From Chromobotia macracanthus (Eukaryota > Chordata > Actinopteri > Cypriniformes > Botiidae), in assembly GCA_036877525.1 (NCBI GenBank), contig JAZGTH010000019.1:3972501-4036500 (forward strand): a stretch of 64,000 nucleotides of DNA, written 5' to 3'. Numbering within the stretch: the first letter of the stretch is position 1; every line of letters begins with the position of its first letter. The notes beneath the pieces are model-generated. The model ran no database searches. It had not been told where the DNA came from and worked only from the letters and a program-made list of their open reading frames with translations. A program made the translations under genes and the position numbers. Of the stretch, positions 24,190-35,520 are shown piece after piece.

Positions 24190-24660
24190 TTAGTCTGCGG
24201 TTGAAAATGCCTCTTCCACCCATTTGTTTATTCCGGCATCTTTAAATTGGCAGAGCAGTAATTAATCTGGGTCAGTCGGCACCACCCCAGTGTTTATGTG
24301 GCCTTACAACTGGACTGGGTGAAATAAATGCGCTGTTATGAAGGACATGAGTGTTCATTGTCCTTCTGGTAAATTAGAGACTAAACAAATTGCCACATTG
24401 CCGCAACTCAAGAAACCTCAAAAATGAAAAGCTTCAAATTTGTTTGCGAGCTAATACCCTGTAAGCTTTTCATACTACTCAAAAGCTAAGGAAGAATAAC
24501 ATTCCCCAGGCACATCACCTCAGCCAAGCGAACTGCAGCGTACCTATAAACTGTGACCTATTTGTGTGCTTACACAGTATAATCAAGCGGTAAATCCCCT
24601 GGTCAAATTAAATGCTTTTCTCTCACTGCATAGCAAAACAAGGCATGTGAAATTGTGTCT
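24190..24660. promoter_or_regulatory. Candidate conserved non-coding block
   Basis: A repeat-free, mixed-composition stretch with CAGTAATTAATCTG, CATTTGTTTATTCCGG and related elements and no coding frame. It has the character of an enhancer-like element; function is inferred. Confidence 0.28.
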
Positions 24661-25370
24661 CTAAACACTACACTGGACTGCGTGAACTCCTCTGCCCACT
24701 CTGTGCTCACTGGAGGAGAGAGAGAGACAAATAATTAAAGTGGGACATTCATTTCTCAACAGGCTGTCCAAGGAGGGCAGATCAAAAGCAAACCAACTGA
24801 TAAAGGCAGAGGGGCTGATGGGTAAACTGTAGATCTTGTTGTGCAACACCTTCATGTGGCTCATGTTGCTGACTGCCGATGCGTTCTGATTTGTATTTAT
24901 TTGATTAAGACAATGCATAATTCATTTCCCAAACAGGAAAAAACACATGCCTCTGGCAAGCCATTCAGATACTTCCTGCTCTCCGTGCTGCACCATGAGT
25001 CTCTAAGGATGGCGCTGGAAGTTTTTTTTTGATCCTGCATGCAGCGAGTGTTTATGCAAGTTCATAGACTCGCCTCCTATGGGATGCGTTTATTTATTTA
25101 TTTTAAGAGCAGTTCTCAAACCTCACTTGGTGCTACCTTAGAATGGCATTAAAATGCTGAGGAAGCCGTTTCTCGTGGCTCTGTAGAGGTTAATGAAAGC
25201 TCCGGGGCATGGAGGTCATTTTGCTTTAACCACCTGACCATCTTCACAACAGCTTAAGGAAACTGTTAGGTTACTGGTTGAGAGGGAAGAGAAAAGGGGA
25301 GTCGTGTTAACATCCTACAAAACTGTTGACACCAAATATATGTACAGTACTCAACATTCAAGAACAGCAA
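24661..25370. other. Unique sequence, nothing recognised
   Basis: Overlapping frames on opposite strands (24661-24918 minus, 24841-25032 plus) lack domains. Confidence 0.4.
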
Positions 25371-25415
25371 AAGCAAGCAAATAAATAAACCAAGCAAAGC
25401 AAGCAAATAAATAAA
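25371..25415 (+). repeat. Tandem pair of AAGCAAGCAAATAAATAAA
   Basis: A 19-base unit occurs at 25371-25389 and again at 25397-25415, separated by seven bases. Confidence 0.9.
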
Positions 25416-25940
25416 ATTACAAAGTACCAGACATTAACCTGTTGAATTTTAAAGAGTTCTCACAGCCCAATACAACCATAAGAAAGATCAGATTGTATCA
25501 CATGAGATAATAAAAACAAAAATGTCTTTGTTCCTTAAAACAATGCCATGTTTTATTCGTTGATATGTTTTGTATTTCCTACATCATGTGTTGATATTTT
25601 GAAAATTCAGAAATAGTTGCAGCAGTTTAAACAATATCTAGAAATTTCAGAAAATAAACAATTGACTGTAATAGACTGTTTACTCTTCCTAAGACCTGTT
25701 GTTAAAAGCCTTTGTTGTTTTGATGAGGTACAAATGCATAACTCCATACAGAAGTCTTGGTGAAAGTATGATTTTTAATTTGAGTTGACAGCCATTATTT
25801 ACGCAGGGGAAATTGATATGTTTATCTGCTGTGAAAGTTTTGTGTCTCTGTAATTGTACAGAAGCGCAGAATGTTTGGAATAATCTGGGAATCATTTACA
25901 CAGGACTAAATCCACTAGAATAACAGAACATCTAATCATA
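25416..25940. other. AT-rich unique sequence
   Basis: The minus-strand frame at 25689-25895 has no domain. No repeat was recognised. Confidence 0.45.
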
Positions 25941-25972
25941 TACAGCAGGGCCCAAAAACTCTGAGATCAATG
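25941..25972 (+). mobile_element. Fragment of a TIR element related to 29896-30128
   Basis: TACAGCAGGGCCCAAAAACT followed by CTGAGATCAA parallels the left end at 29896 and 22231. The remainder is missing or unrecognisable. Confidence 0.4.
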
Positions 25973-26074
25973 TTAAACCTGATAAACAAAGTATCTGGAT
26001 TTAAACACAGTACCATTGTGTGACGTAAAATAAGAAATATTTGCAGTTGTACATGATTTTATGATTATGATTTT

Positions 26075-26217
<143 letters not shown>

Positions 26218-26329
26218 TTACAAATAAATTACATCTGCCCTAGTGTTACATTACTGGTGCAGATGTTGTGCTACACAGCCTCTGAGATAGAGATGATCAA
26301 AGGCTTAGCTGTGACTTTTGTTTCTACCT

Positions 26330-26780
26330 CTGCCTGCACTACCCCTCTCCCCCTACCAGATGGCAGCAAGGAGCAAGTTCAGACCACAAAAGCACCCCAG
26401 ATGCATTTAAATTCAGGCTAGTGATCTGTAGAAAAAAGAAAGCAACCTTCTCCCCCTCCCTCTCTGGTCGCAGCTCATGTAACATCAGATTTAGAACTGA
26501 AATGGGAGATTTGACTATGCGTACAAGAAAGCCCCAAAACTGTTTTTGGTCTACAATACTTTTTAACATTCTTTCACACGTCTGCTGGCCGCTAAAGCCG
26601 TCTAGAGCTGGTCGGGGCTCAGCAGCATTGTGTTGTACAGGCGCATAAAAGCGTGTACAACAGTGGGTAGTGTGGCTTCTCAACCACCACTAAAGCCAAG
26701 CACATCAAAGCCCAGCTGAGGAATCAGAGGTATTCCTGCATTGGTTCAGATAAGAGCGAGTTCCATTTAGTGGCTTAGGC
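26330..26780. promoter_or_regulatory. GC-richer block with a CTCF-like motif
   Basis: CTACCAGATGGCAG (26353-26366) fits the CTCF core CCASYAGRKGGCRS at 13 of 14 positions. The block carries overlapping frames on both strands (114 codons minus, 75 plus) without known domains. The compositional island and lack of repeats suggest a regulatory or insulator-like element. Confidence 0.3.
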
Positions 26781-27029
26781 ACATAGAGTTATCGGCCTCT
26801 CGTTTTTTTCCCCCATCTCATATGCTGTTAGACTGGCCGTCTTATCTGTCGTCCAGCTATGTGTCTCATTTTATTCGGTTTACTGTTTACCTGCGTCGAG
26901 CAACGTCTTTCTTCTTACTATTTTTATGTGTTTGCCACAGTAACCTTTGTACCTCCGGTTCATAATTTTCTAAATGGCTGTATAAAAGTCCTCAATTGTC
27001 CATTTGTATGTGCACACACAGACGTGCAC

Positions 27030-27780
27030 GCTTGCAGATGAAAGCCCTCGATGAGTTTTCATGTCTAATGAAAACGTGGCTGTGAGCTGGAGAGGGCGAA
27101 TGCTAATTGGTGTCCTTAATCGCTTTATTGAAAGTCAGATCCACTCATGGCAGAAAAGGGCCTTTGACGAGCCTCTCTTGATTATGCGATGATCATAAAG
27201 TCGGTGTATTTGAGTAACTTCCACCATCATGTCAACAGAGAATGATTCATGCACTTTTCTTTACCTCCATTGCAGACTGTTTAAGCAAACCTCCATGTTA
27301 TGGCTGTGAAGTTTTATTGCGTTTACTGTGTCCTTCATCTGTGTTTGTATTGTTTTATAAGCGACAGTGCTTTGAGTAGCATTTGACCTGCTCTTAAAGT
27401 TGACCTATCAGCACAGCCCATTAGGTACCCTCAAGTTCTCATTAGTCTTGTGTTCCATTACGTGCAAACTAGCTCGACTGGTCGCACACCTATGTTAGAC
27501 TAGCAATCACGCATCCTTGATCCACGTCACAAAAACTACAGTTCATTTTCGACTGCGCCGCAGCTTTAAGACACAAAGACCGCAGGTGAAAAATGAGACG
27601 CACAATGGCTCATTTGTCTGCTACCTTGGACTGTTTGTGTAATATGTCATCCCTTCCTTTCCTTTATAGCAAACGACATTGCTGTGAAGGCACCCATAAT
27701 GTTCCTCATGACAGATCAAATGGAAAGTGACAGTGGGAAGTTATGTATAGCCACAGGGATACCATTACACATGGTAAATT
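27030..27780. promoter_or_regulatory. Candidate conserved non-coding region
   Basis: A long repeat-free stretch of balanced composition with several spaced elements, such as GCTAATTGGTG near 27100, TTATGCGATGATCATAAAG near 27182 and a GC-rich CTGCGCCGCAG palindrome near 27554. No coding frame exceeds chance. It may comprise two adjacent elements. Function is inference. Confidence 0.3.
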
Positions 27781-28235
27781 ATGATCCAGGCATCTTTCAG
27801 TCCCCGCAAAGTGTACAAATGGCTTTTAATATGTGCTTTAAACATCATTAGGGTTTTGTGTTGCTTACCGTCTGTTCGAAATGAGCACCGCACTCATTAC
27901 GGCCTAATTCGCACAAAGGCCATCATCAGTTTTGCTGAGCGGTCTGCAGTTAAGCCTCTTGTGCTTTTTCAGTCTGTGGGAATTTTATGCATTGATGGAG
28001 GCCACTTACGAAATTTGATTTTAAATGCATCAGAATGTGAAATACAGTGTATGTGTTTCAAGTGCTTCTTTAAATAGCAATTTTGGCCACTTTATGTTTT
28101 TTAGAAAGCATAAATGTGATAAGGGCTTAACTCAAAGCCAAACGTGAATGTTGTTACATTTATACCTGTTACGACTGTCTTTCTTCCATGTTTTTTTGCA
28201 GTAAAAGTGAGAGTTCACTTTGGGTGTTCCGCAGA
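27781..28235. other. Unique sequence, short unsupported frame
   Basis: The plus-strand frame at 27781-28077 (98 codons) has no recognised domain, splice logic or start context. Confidence 0.4.
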
Positions 28236-28308
28236 GGAATGTTTAAAACCACACAAGAGTGAGTAAATGATGACAGAATTTCCAGTTTTGGGTGAACTAG
28301 CCCTTTAG
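28236..28308 (+). mobile_element. Right end of a TTAA-type DNA element (copy A)
   Basis: GAGTGAGTAAATGATGACAG, AATTTCCAGTTTTGGGTGAA and CTAGCCCTTTA match the characteristic right end of an element abundant in cyprinid genomes, GGGTGAACTATCCCTTTAA. The left part is not identified. The terminal TTAA has decayed to TTAG. Confidence 0.6.
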
Positions 28309-28429
28309 GGGATTGTGGAAGTTTACAAAGACAGTTATGTGACAATTCATTATTTTTTGGATATTTATAGGAAATAGTGACGCAATAAAATAAAAAAAAC
28401 AACACTCCAGCTTTATTTTATGCAGGGCT

Positions 28430-28760
28430 CCAGGCGATACAATACCTTTTCTCAAAGGAGCTTAGTGGCGCATCTCCTGCGAGCTACTTCTGCAGTTGCT
28501 TTAAAGCACCATCTGTGACAGCTGCTACTGGCTATTGCAGAGCAGTACAACAAGAATAAACACCTTCAAACAATACCAGTGCTACTTTATGTAACCACCG
28601 TTATGTTCTTTAGCCTTAAGTGCGTTCTTGGAGTTCAGCTAGTGCTGTTTCATCAAACTATCATTTGCTAAGCCCCGCCTTTATACGTACTGACCAATCC
28701 TACTTAAGCAATTGTTGCCGCCCCCATATGGGAAGCACAGTTTGCAGTTTAACATGGACT
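28430..28760. other. Possible interior of an interspersed repeat
   Basis: GCTAAGCCCCGCCTTTATAC and the following CTGACCAATC resemble fish repeat interiors with paired CCCCGCC and CCAAT elements. CCGCCCCC follows. The same elements could be read as a CCAAT/GC-box promoter, but no transcript start or coding frame follows. Confidence 0.3.
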
Positions 28761-28914
28761 GTTCTTTTGTTCTAAATCTGAACATAAATAAATGTTAAAA
28801 ATATGTTTAAAATATGACATGGACAAGGCTTTTAGTTATTTTTGGTAACTGAGAACTGCCATTCTATAAAAAACTGTGAAGAATACAAAATATTACTTGT
28901 AAGATAAGAGTGAC

Positions 28915-28972
28915 TAAACAATAGTGAATGAATGATGACAGAGGTTTAATTTTTGGATGTACTATTCCTTTA
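28915..28972 (+). mobile_element. Right end of the TTAA-type DNA element (copy B)
   Basis: GTGAATGAATGATGACAGAG followed by TTTTTGGATGTACTATTCCT is a decayed version of the same end seen at 28308. Confidence 0.55.
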
Positions 28973-29895
28973 CCTGTTAAAGTTTTGTCATTGTTTAAAT
29001 GAATTATGCTTTTGGAGAAAGGGACAAATATTATTATGGATCCATGCATAATGCCTACTAGACAAGCACAGGATGAATATATTAGAATATATTAAAGCTT
29101 TTGGGCAGTTGCCACATGAAAAGTTAATTGAAATATTTATTGATAATTCTGCAAAGGAGTTTTAAGATGACAGTTCTCTCTGTCTTGTTTGTCTGCTTTG
29201 TGAAAGTGCGAAACACTTGCACTTATTCCAAAAATGAAAGCAGCTGTCATTTTAGCAGTCTGATGATGCATGAGTCTACAGCCTAAGTGACAGTGATTTC
29301 ACAGTAGCATTTTCAGGAACACAGAGAAGAACAAAACCAGGAGAGATGAAAAGTAATTGGAGAATCCCCTCAAGCTCTGCCAATCATGTCAGTTCACCTG
29401 CTTGACCTTTGACCTGATGAGATGGTGAGACCTTTGTAAAGCTGACTGTATTTTTGAACAGTGCTGAGTTTCTCCACTTCCTTCCTACATTCATTTCTGA
29501 CCATTCGAGCCTTTTAATATAGTAATGCTATGATAGACTGTCATTGCAGCCTATTGTAAGTTCATATTGTAAAGAATGATGAAGACTCCTAATACCCGTG
29601 GCTTTTGTTAAATCTGTGTTTTAATTAATAAAGGCTTAAGAGAGATGATTCATTCCGCCAGTTATTAAGAAATACTTGCTGGCTTTTAGTGCTTAATTTC
29701 CCCCAGTTTAATTTATTCTTATCAGCAGTATATGAATTTTAACTTGTCCGTGAAGGCGAATGCCATGGAAATTGGAAGCACCTGAGCACCTACAATGTGT
29801 AAGATTGACCAGCCGTAGTAATATGTAGATGCACGCTCTTACAGTAGACCGTAAACATGTATCTCATTTATTTTCATGCTGAGAAAATCTGTATG
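28973..29895. other. AT-rich unique sequence
   Basis: No coding frame with a recognised domain and no repeat was identified. Confidence 0.4.
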
Positions 29896-30128
29896 TATGG
29901 GGCCCAAAAATCTGGGGCCACTAGCGAAAATGCTTCTATTAGCATTTGTCTAACTAAATACACATTTTCATTATGTGTGATTTAACATTGCAACATTTGA
30001 GTGAACGGTTTAATTGAATAATATAGAAATTGATCATTTATTTTTGGCATCTGACCTTCTGTTTATTTGCAGAGGTAAATTAAATTTTAAATCCGAGATT
30101 ATTAATGTGGTCTCAAGACTTTTAAACT
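29896..30128. mobile_element. Short TIR transposon (MITE), about 230 bp
   Basis: The left end reads TGGGGCCCAAAAATCTGGGG then CCACTA. The right end reads ATGTGGTCTCAAGACTTTTA then AACTG, whose reverse complement begins CAGTTTAAAAGTCTTGAGAC. The two pair as imperfect terminal inverted repeats. Related left ends occur at 22231 and 25941. No transposase frame is present, so it was mobilised in trans. Assignment to Tc1/mariner-like MITEs is tentative. Confidence 0.55.
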
Positions 30129-30820
30129 GTCGCTGAGTTTTCATCATAGTCACCGAAGCTGCACAGAACAGGCTGTTATGACACTAAGATCTGTGCTAAA
30201 GCTCTTATTTTCTCCTTAGCACAACTGAGACAATCAATTGACAGCTATGGAGAAGCTTTGGGTAATACCGAATGAAAACCCTTGCCCCACTCTCATGCTC
30301 CGAGCTAGATCAATATGATCTTTAATGAAGTGAAAAGGTAAGGTTTAAACACAGGGCATAAAAGAGCGAACGAGTGAGACAATATCTCTGAGTAAAAGCT
30401 TGCTTAGATGTGCTCCTGCTTCCAAAATAGCCTTAAAGGAAAAATTTGCTCATAAAATAACATTCTGTCATTATTACCCAGCCTAATGTCACTGCGTACC
30501 CATATAATTTTCTTTCTTTCTAGGAACACAAAAGGACAATTTAGAATGTACTGTGTTATTTTACACACTTTTACAATAAATGTAATGGATGTACAGTAAA
30601 TGACTGGATGTTTTTAAGCTATATTCCAAATCTGAGTTGCTAAATGTGATGTCATATGCTAGCTTTGTTTGAGGACAAAGCGAAACTTTGATTCACTGTT
30701 AATCTCTCTTACTGGTGAGTTTGAGAAACCAGAGGAGCAAATTGCTATGATTCAGCGAAAAGATCTGATTTTAAAGAACTGAACATGACTACTTTCACAT
30801 AAACTGTTGTGAAAGAGATG

Positions 30821-31058
30821 TACCTGTCAGGTAAAATTATACCCATACTTGAAATGAGTCCTCTACATTTAACTCATACCAGTGATGAGGCAACACACAC
30901 ACCCCAGAGTGATGGGCAGCACTGGAGCGCCCAGGGAGAAACTGGGGGAAAGGTGTCAGCTCAAAAGGTGCCTTATTTCCTCCCATCATTGGGAATGAAA
31001 CCTGTGACCTTTGGGTTACAAGTCCAACTCTCTAACCATTAGCCACGACTGCCCCACA
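30821..31058 (-). mobile_element. V-SINE (HE1/DANA type), nested
   Basis: On the minus strand a tRNA-like head starts GTGGGGCAGTCGTGGCTAAT. Box A sits at about 31029-31044 and box B (GGTTTCATTCCC) at 30991-31002. The body includes CTGGGCGCTCCAGTGCTGCC, and the tail follows GAGTTAAATGTAGAGGAC and AAGTATGGGTATAA, all in the order expected for V-SINEs. The box B and body are mutated, so it is inactive. The plus-strand frame at 30809-31042 lies in it and is not a gene. Confidence 0.8.
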
Positions 31059-31080
31059 GTTGTGTACTCCTGTGAACTTC

Positions 31081-31123
31081 AGATAGTAAATAGTAGATAG
31101 TAGATAGCAGATAGTAAATAGTA
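31081..31123 (+). repeat. Heptamer minisatellite (AGATAGT/AAATAGT)
   Basis: Six imperfect seven-base units follow one another directly downstream of the nested SINE. Confidence 0.85.
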
Positions 31124-31355
31124 ACAGCAACTTAAATTTCAGTCAATTCCTGAAAGTTATCATGTGACTTCAGAAAACTTGGAAGTTGTATAGATTACTT
31201 TTATCATAATTTAAATTTATAAATAATTTAAATTATAACAAATCATTGTAATTTCACGACAAGTACTTTTCCTAAATTTCTCCTTTTTTACTCCAAATCA
31301 AAAGGCCACATGGATGTGTAAACGATAACTTGTTTTGGGTGAACTACTTCTTTAA

Positions 31356-32085
31356 TCTGAAATGGGAACAGTCTTATTTTATCCAGCAAAGAGGTTTTGC
31401 ACTGTTAAACATACAATTAGCATTTCTTAGATCATGTATGGCACACACTCACCGAATGAAGAGGTAAGCAGTTGCCTGTCAAGTCAGTAGATCGATCATG
31501 AGCATGTTTACTGCTTTACTAAAGTGAGACAGCATTTAAGACCTGTCTGTGTTTGCCGCAGTTTATCTTTGCCTCCTGCCATAGCCCTCCCTCTCTCTTC
31601 TCACCTCATTCTCTCTCTTTTTATGCCTCTGAGCTGCACTTGCTGAGTCTTCATGATATTCCTTACCATGAATCATGGCCACACCTCCTTTTTCCCTCTC
31701 TTCATCTCTACATTGTTAATCTTGTATCTCTCTTCTGACACAGCAGCAATCAGTGATATGAATATTTTGTAACTGTTGGCAAGGAATTGAACCATCAGCC
31801 ATACTGCATTCTAGGGAGTTTTGCAGTGTGTGATTTGTTTATGCTTTAGTGATGTTGAGTTTGTGAATATGTCCTTAGTTATATGTAAAAAAGGTTAGCA
31901 TAGCACAAGGAAGTGTAATGTACTTGGTGAGAGCTATCCGTTAGCATTCTCATTTATCTTATGCTGGTGCATCAGCCCTGGAAGTGTGATGTGGAAGCTG
32001 CCATCTTCTGGGAACCATCTGAGTCAATCAGCTGAGCCGTAACTGCTATGTGACTGACCAGTCTTGCATGGAAGGAAATTTGAAT
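31356..32085. other. Unique sequence with a pyrimidine-rich patch
   Basis: 31555-31740 is rich in CT runs and carries an acceptor-like GACACAG at 31736-31742, but every following frame closes quickly. Nothing else was recognised. Confidence 0.4.
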
Positions 32086-32420
32086 TATGACCAAAAGTAT
32101 GTAGACATCCCCTTCTACAGTGAACAAATCAGTTACAATATTGGGCTATTTACCTATATTGGTATTTGAAATGGGAGTAAAGTATGGGAGTAATGCTACA
32201 CCATATAGAAATGTTTTACAGAGTCTGGTGTGGAAGTACTCGACTGTTCTGCACAAAGCCCAGATGAGCTCTGCTGAACTCATTTGGGATCATCTGCAAC
32301 GTTAACTGTGAGGCAGACCTCTCAACATCCATGCCTGATGACCTTATCGATGCTCTTGTGTCTGAAGGGGAGCAAATTCTACCATGATGGAACATGCACT
32401 GGAAAGCTTCCCCGGAAAAG
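32086..32420 (+). pseudogene. Internally deleted Tc1/mariner transposase relic
   Basis: The left end TATGACCAAAAGTATGTAGA is the Tc1-type terminal repeat. After about 110 bases the sequence jumps to the transposase C-terminus. Readable pieces in shifting frames are SGVEVLDCSAQSPDELC (about 32223-32273), ELIWDHLQR (about 32277-32303) and SMPDDLIDALVSEGEQILP (32329-32385). These parallel the catalytic-domain end of Tc1 transposases, where EELDW-x-AQSPDLNPIEHLW contains the last acidic residue region. Frameshifts and stops make it dead. The right terminal repeat is not found. Confidence 0.8.
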
Positions 32421-32434
32421 TGACCATCTCACAG

Positions 32435-32481
32435 CAATGAATATTGACAGAATTTTAATTTTGGGTGTACTGTTCCTTTAA
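32435..32481 (+). mobile_element. Right end of the TTAA-type DNA element (copy C)
   Basis: AATGAATATTGACAGAATTT then TAATTTTGGGTGTACTGTTC and CTTTAA matches the ends at 28308 and 31355. It directly follows the Tc1 relic, so one insertion probably truncated or recombined with the other. Confidence 0.65.
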
Positions 32482-34879
32482 AACAATGTTTACCTTTATG
32501 AAATCCCAGTTGCACCTCCACAAGCCCTCTGTCTTCTCAAAAAACAAAATCAATAGTAAGCACCCTGAAGAAGTGCCGCCAGACTCCACATGACCTTCTA
32601 ACAGCTGTTGAAATGTAGAAAGAAGTTGTGCATGATAGCGTGTAACTGAGTTCATGTTTAGCCTGCTATTCTAAAAAGCAAACACTCAGCAGGACATCAG
32701 GAGACAGTGAAATGGAGAGTTGTTTGGAATAAATCTTGTGGAAGGGAAGCGTCCACTGAGGGCCGCAGTGATTGTTACGACCCTGCTGGATGGGTCAGCC
32801 ATTGGACATGCATGGCAGGAATATGAAGTGCTTCCTCCATTACTTTATTAGTGTAACGTGCACATGGTATTGATGATATATTGTGTTTTGTGTAATTCAG
32901 AATTAAGGTCAATTACCTGCTCACTTCACAAAATGAAAGCTAGAGAGCAGTGAACCTGTGCATTTTCAAATAAATGCTGTAACTTCACAAGCAGAAGCGA
33001 CCTGCCCATCATTTGTGTTTGATTTGGTAGCAGTGTCAGCTAACAGTTAGTTTATTTCTGGTCATTATCTAAAAGTAGCTGATTTGTAAATTTCAATACA
33101 GTAAAAGGGCAGTTCAGCAGTTAAAAGAGCAAATTTATGGATTAGTGACTCAAGACAGGATCGGTAAAAAGGACATGGAATGAGATATGGGGTTTGGATT
33201 TGGGTGGATTTACAATATTTGCTGAAGAGGCCCACCACCTGAAAAAGTTAGAGAATTATTTCTTTAAAATTTAAATACTGTCTGTTTTTCTGTGGAGCAA
33301 AATGTCAAAGCAGATATTTTCCACAGCACAAAAGTGAACGGTGATCACTGGCTGTGAAGCTCAGTTGGAATTTTACTTAATTTTTTAAAAACCAAAAGGT
33401 TAGATCAGGATCTAACAAGAACCATAACACTACACGTATCAAGTCATAAGGATACGTCATAAGGAGCTAATTAGAATTTATTTTGTAGTTAGAAATGTCT
33501 TAAAAACAGCTGCCACTATAGTGTGCCTTTATAAAAATCCTAAAAGAAATAGGATGCCCCTGATAACAGGGTCTTTAAACAATTGAGCTTTTATATATGA
33601 GTCTTGTTTTCCTTTACAAGACTCATTGCGCTCTCTTTAGAGCAATGAAAACAACTGCCTGTCTACAGCTGTCTGTTTTGTAGGCAGACAGCTGACAGGT
33701 TTCCCTGCCTTGTTTTCTTTTATTTCAGTCCTTACTGTTGAAAACTCTAAAACAGGCCTCAGATTTTTAAACACCACCACCATTTGGTCACATCTGATAG
33801 AGTTTTACTTTGTTCTTAGAGAGTACACACAATAGTACATGTCTGCAGCAGACACAGAAGTCGAGTATTAAGATGTCATTTCTTCCTTTGCTTTTTGTCT
33901 GTCTCCACACTGATGCTGATTCACTCTTGTGGGATTTCTCCCATGGTGTCTGTCTTTACTGTAACTTTCTGAGCCCTTCAAAAAGTCAAACAGCTGAACA
34001 CATTTAGCCGATAATGGTACAAGGAGATCAATGAGACGGACGGGGGAAAGATAGCATCAAGCAGCAATCTATGAGTACTCCTGATCCAGAGCTGATGGAT
34101 GTCAGAGAGGAGATTTTGGAGCTGAGCCTCCGGTGCGGTGAGACGCTCTGGGCGACAGCAGAGCAGAGCGAAAGCCTCCAGCACCAATCACAAAACCCAC
34201 ATCAGGTCCTCCGCTGAGGCTGGATCAGCCCACACAGCTACATCAAAGTCAATACCTCTTAGAGTAAGATTTTCAGCTTCTCTTCTGTTTCTAATCTGGC
34301 TTGAAATGAATGTGTCGTTTGACCTGTATTGAGACATTTTGCAGGGATCTCAACCAAAGTTCCCCGCAATAGTGCCATTTATTTGCAGTGTTTTAGCAGC
34401 TGATTCACAAAAGGAATTCGTCACCTTGGGAAACACCACAAACATGTCCAAAACATTACATTTGAATGCTTTTTGCACATCACTATTCCTGATCTTACGG
34501 CCTGTTACTGGGTTGTAGATGATGCCACAGCCTAACCTAGTTTGGCATTTCTGGCATTGCACAGCATCACTCTACCCCAATAAATCAGGTACCTGAATAG
34601 TCTTTTTAAAATGTAGAAAATGTGCTTCACACAGTACGTCTGGATGTGTGCCCAGTTCTAACACTTTTCCCTATTATTTGATCATCTTTTGGGGAATCAC
34701 AGCTACTAATGCTAAACACAAACAAATTTAAACAAAATTCTGTTTATCAACAGTACGGGTGGTAACCGTGCAGCATTAATTTCAAATAGCACTGATGTTT
34801 GAGAAAAAGGAACAATTTAACAAAATCATAATTCATATTGAAAGGAGGTGTGTTTGTGCTGAACGGTATGACACCCGAG
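32482..34879. other. Unique sequence, no gene seen
   Basis: A TTTATTTCAG acceptor near 33729 is followed by a frame open for about 35 codons, without a good donor. Other short frames (33810-34007, 33978-34187, 34350-34562) are unsupported. A GC-richer part around 34030-34230 is unexplained. Confidence 0.4.
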
Positions 34880-35060
34880 CTAACAGGGAATGTTCTCAGA
34901 ACGTTGGCTATTGTTCTCTAAAAGTTCTAAAAATTATTTAAAAAGTTCTTGCAGTAACCAGAACATTTTGAACATTCCTAAAACTTTCAAAATAAAGTTT
35001 TGAACATTTTTATTACGGAAACATTCTTACAACCTAAAACTACACATGATTGTACACATT
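34880..35060. mobile_element. Probable fish interspersed repeat fragment (GTTCT/AACGTT type)
   Basis: CAGGGAATGTTCTCAGAACG and repeated TTGTTCTCTAAAAGTTCT, CCAGAACATTTTGAAC and ACATTC elements resemble a fish repeat built of alternating GTTCT and AACGTT words. The assignment is from memory and the copy is decayed. Confidence 0.4.
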
Positions 35061-35259
35061 TTTTCACTGGTTTCGATTGCATGAGTCTGACCTGAGCCTG
35101 TTTTTGCCCTCTCCTCCTGTCGGCCTCTTCTCACTGTATGTTTCACTGATGTTTACTGTAGCTGTAACTGTAGCTAGGCAATGAGTCAAGGAGACATCTC
35201 ACTATATTTTGAAATATTTGTGTCTTTGGGTTTCCCAGATATTAAGAATGCAAGAATGC

Positions 35260-35520
35260 ATTTAGAGTAAACCAACCGAGAGAAATGCGTTATACTGCAA
35301 TAAGTGTGACCAAGAGCGTGAAAAATGCGAATTATAAGTCATCAGTAGTATTTCCGCAAATTCCACGGATTGCTTTCATACCAATTGCAATCCGTACCAG
35401 AGTTCACATGGGTTCACGTGGTGCGCATCCAAGAAAAAACGTTTTCATCCAAACAAACAGAACTCTGATGACAGTGGACTCAGGTCTGCACCAAAAGCTC
35501 TCGCATTAAGACATTTTCAC
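35260..35520. mobile_element. Probable fish DNA-type interspersed repeat
   Basis: AGTAAACCAACCGAGAGAAA, CATACCAATTGCAATCCGTA and CCAGAGTTCAC, then AAACAGAACTCTGATGACAG and TGGACTCAGGTCTGCACC follow the order of a repeat widespread in cyprinids and related to 16590-16735. The 74-codon frame inside is not supported. Confidence 0.45.

Larger units (their letters stand above)
30433..31355 (+). mobile_element. TTAA-flanked non-autonomous DNA element, interrupted by a SINE
   Basis: The left edge, TTAAAGGAAAAATTTGCTCA then TAAAATAACATTCTGTCATT, and the right edge, TTTTGGGTGAACTACTTCTT then TAA, are the two ends of one cyprinid-type element. TTAA lies at 30433-30436 and 31352-31355. Interior landmarks such as CTTTCTAGGAACACAAAAGG and CATGTGACTTCAGAAAACTT are also family-typical. 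About 240 bp at 30821-31058 belong to a nested SINE. Confidence 0.7.

Noticed and set aside
26339..26683. 114-codon minus-strand frame
   Set aside because: Overlaps a plus-strand frame of 75 codons, lacks any recognisable domain and lies in a block better explained as non-coding.
28680..28735. CCAAT/GC-box promoter
   Set aside because: The CCCCGCC and CCAAT words fit a repeat interior, and no transcribed or coding unit follows.
31553..31742. Exon with pyrimidine-rich frame and acceptor-like end
   Set aside because: The frame is a CT-rich artefact and frames after the acceptor-like GACACAG close within a few codons.
33730..33835. Possible exon after TTTATTTCAG
   Set aside because: Open for about 35 codons only, no credible donor, ordinary AT-rich composition.
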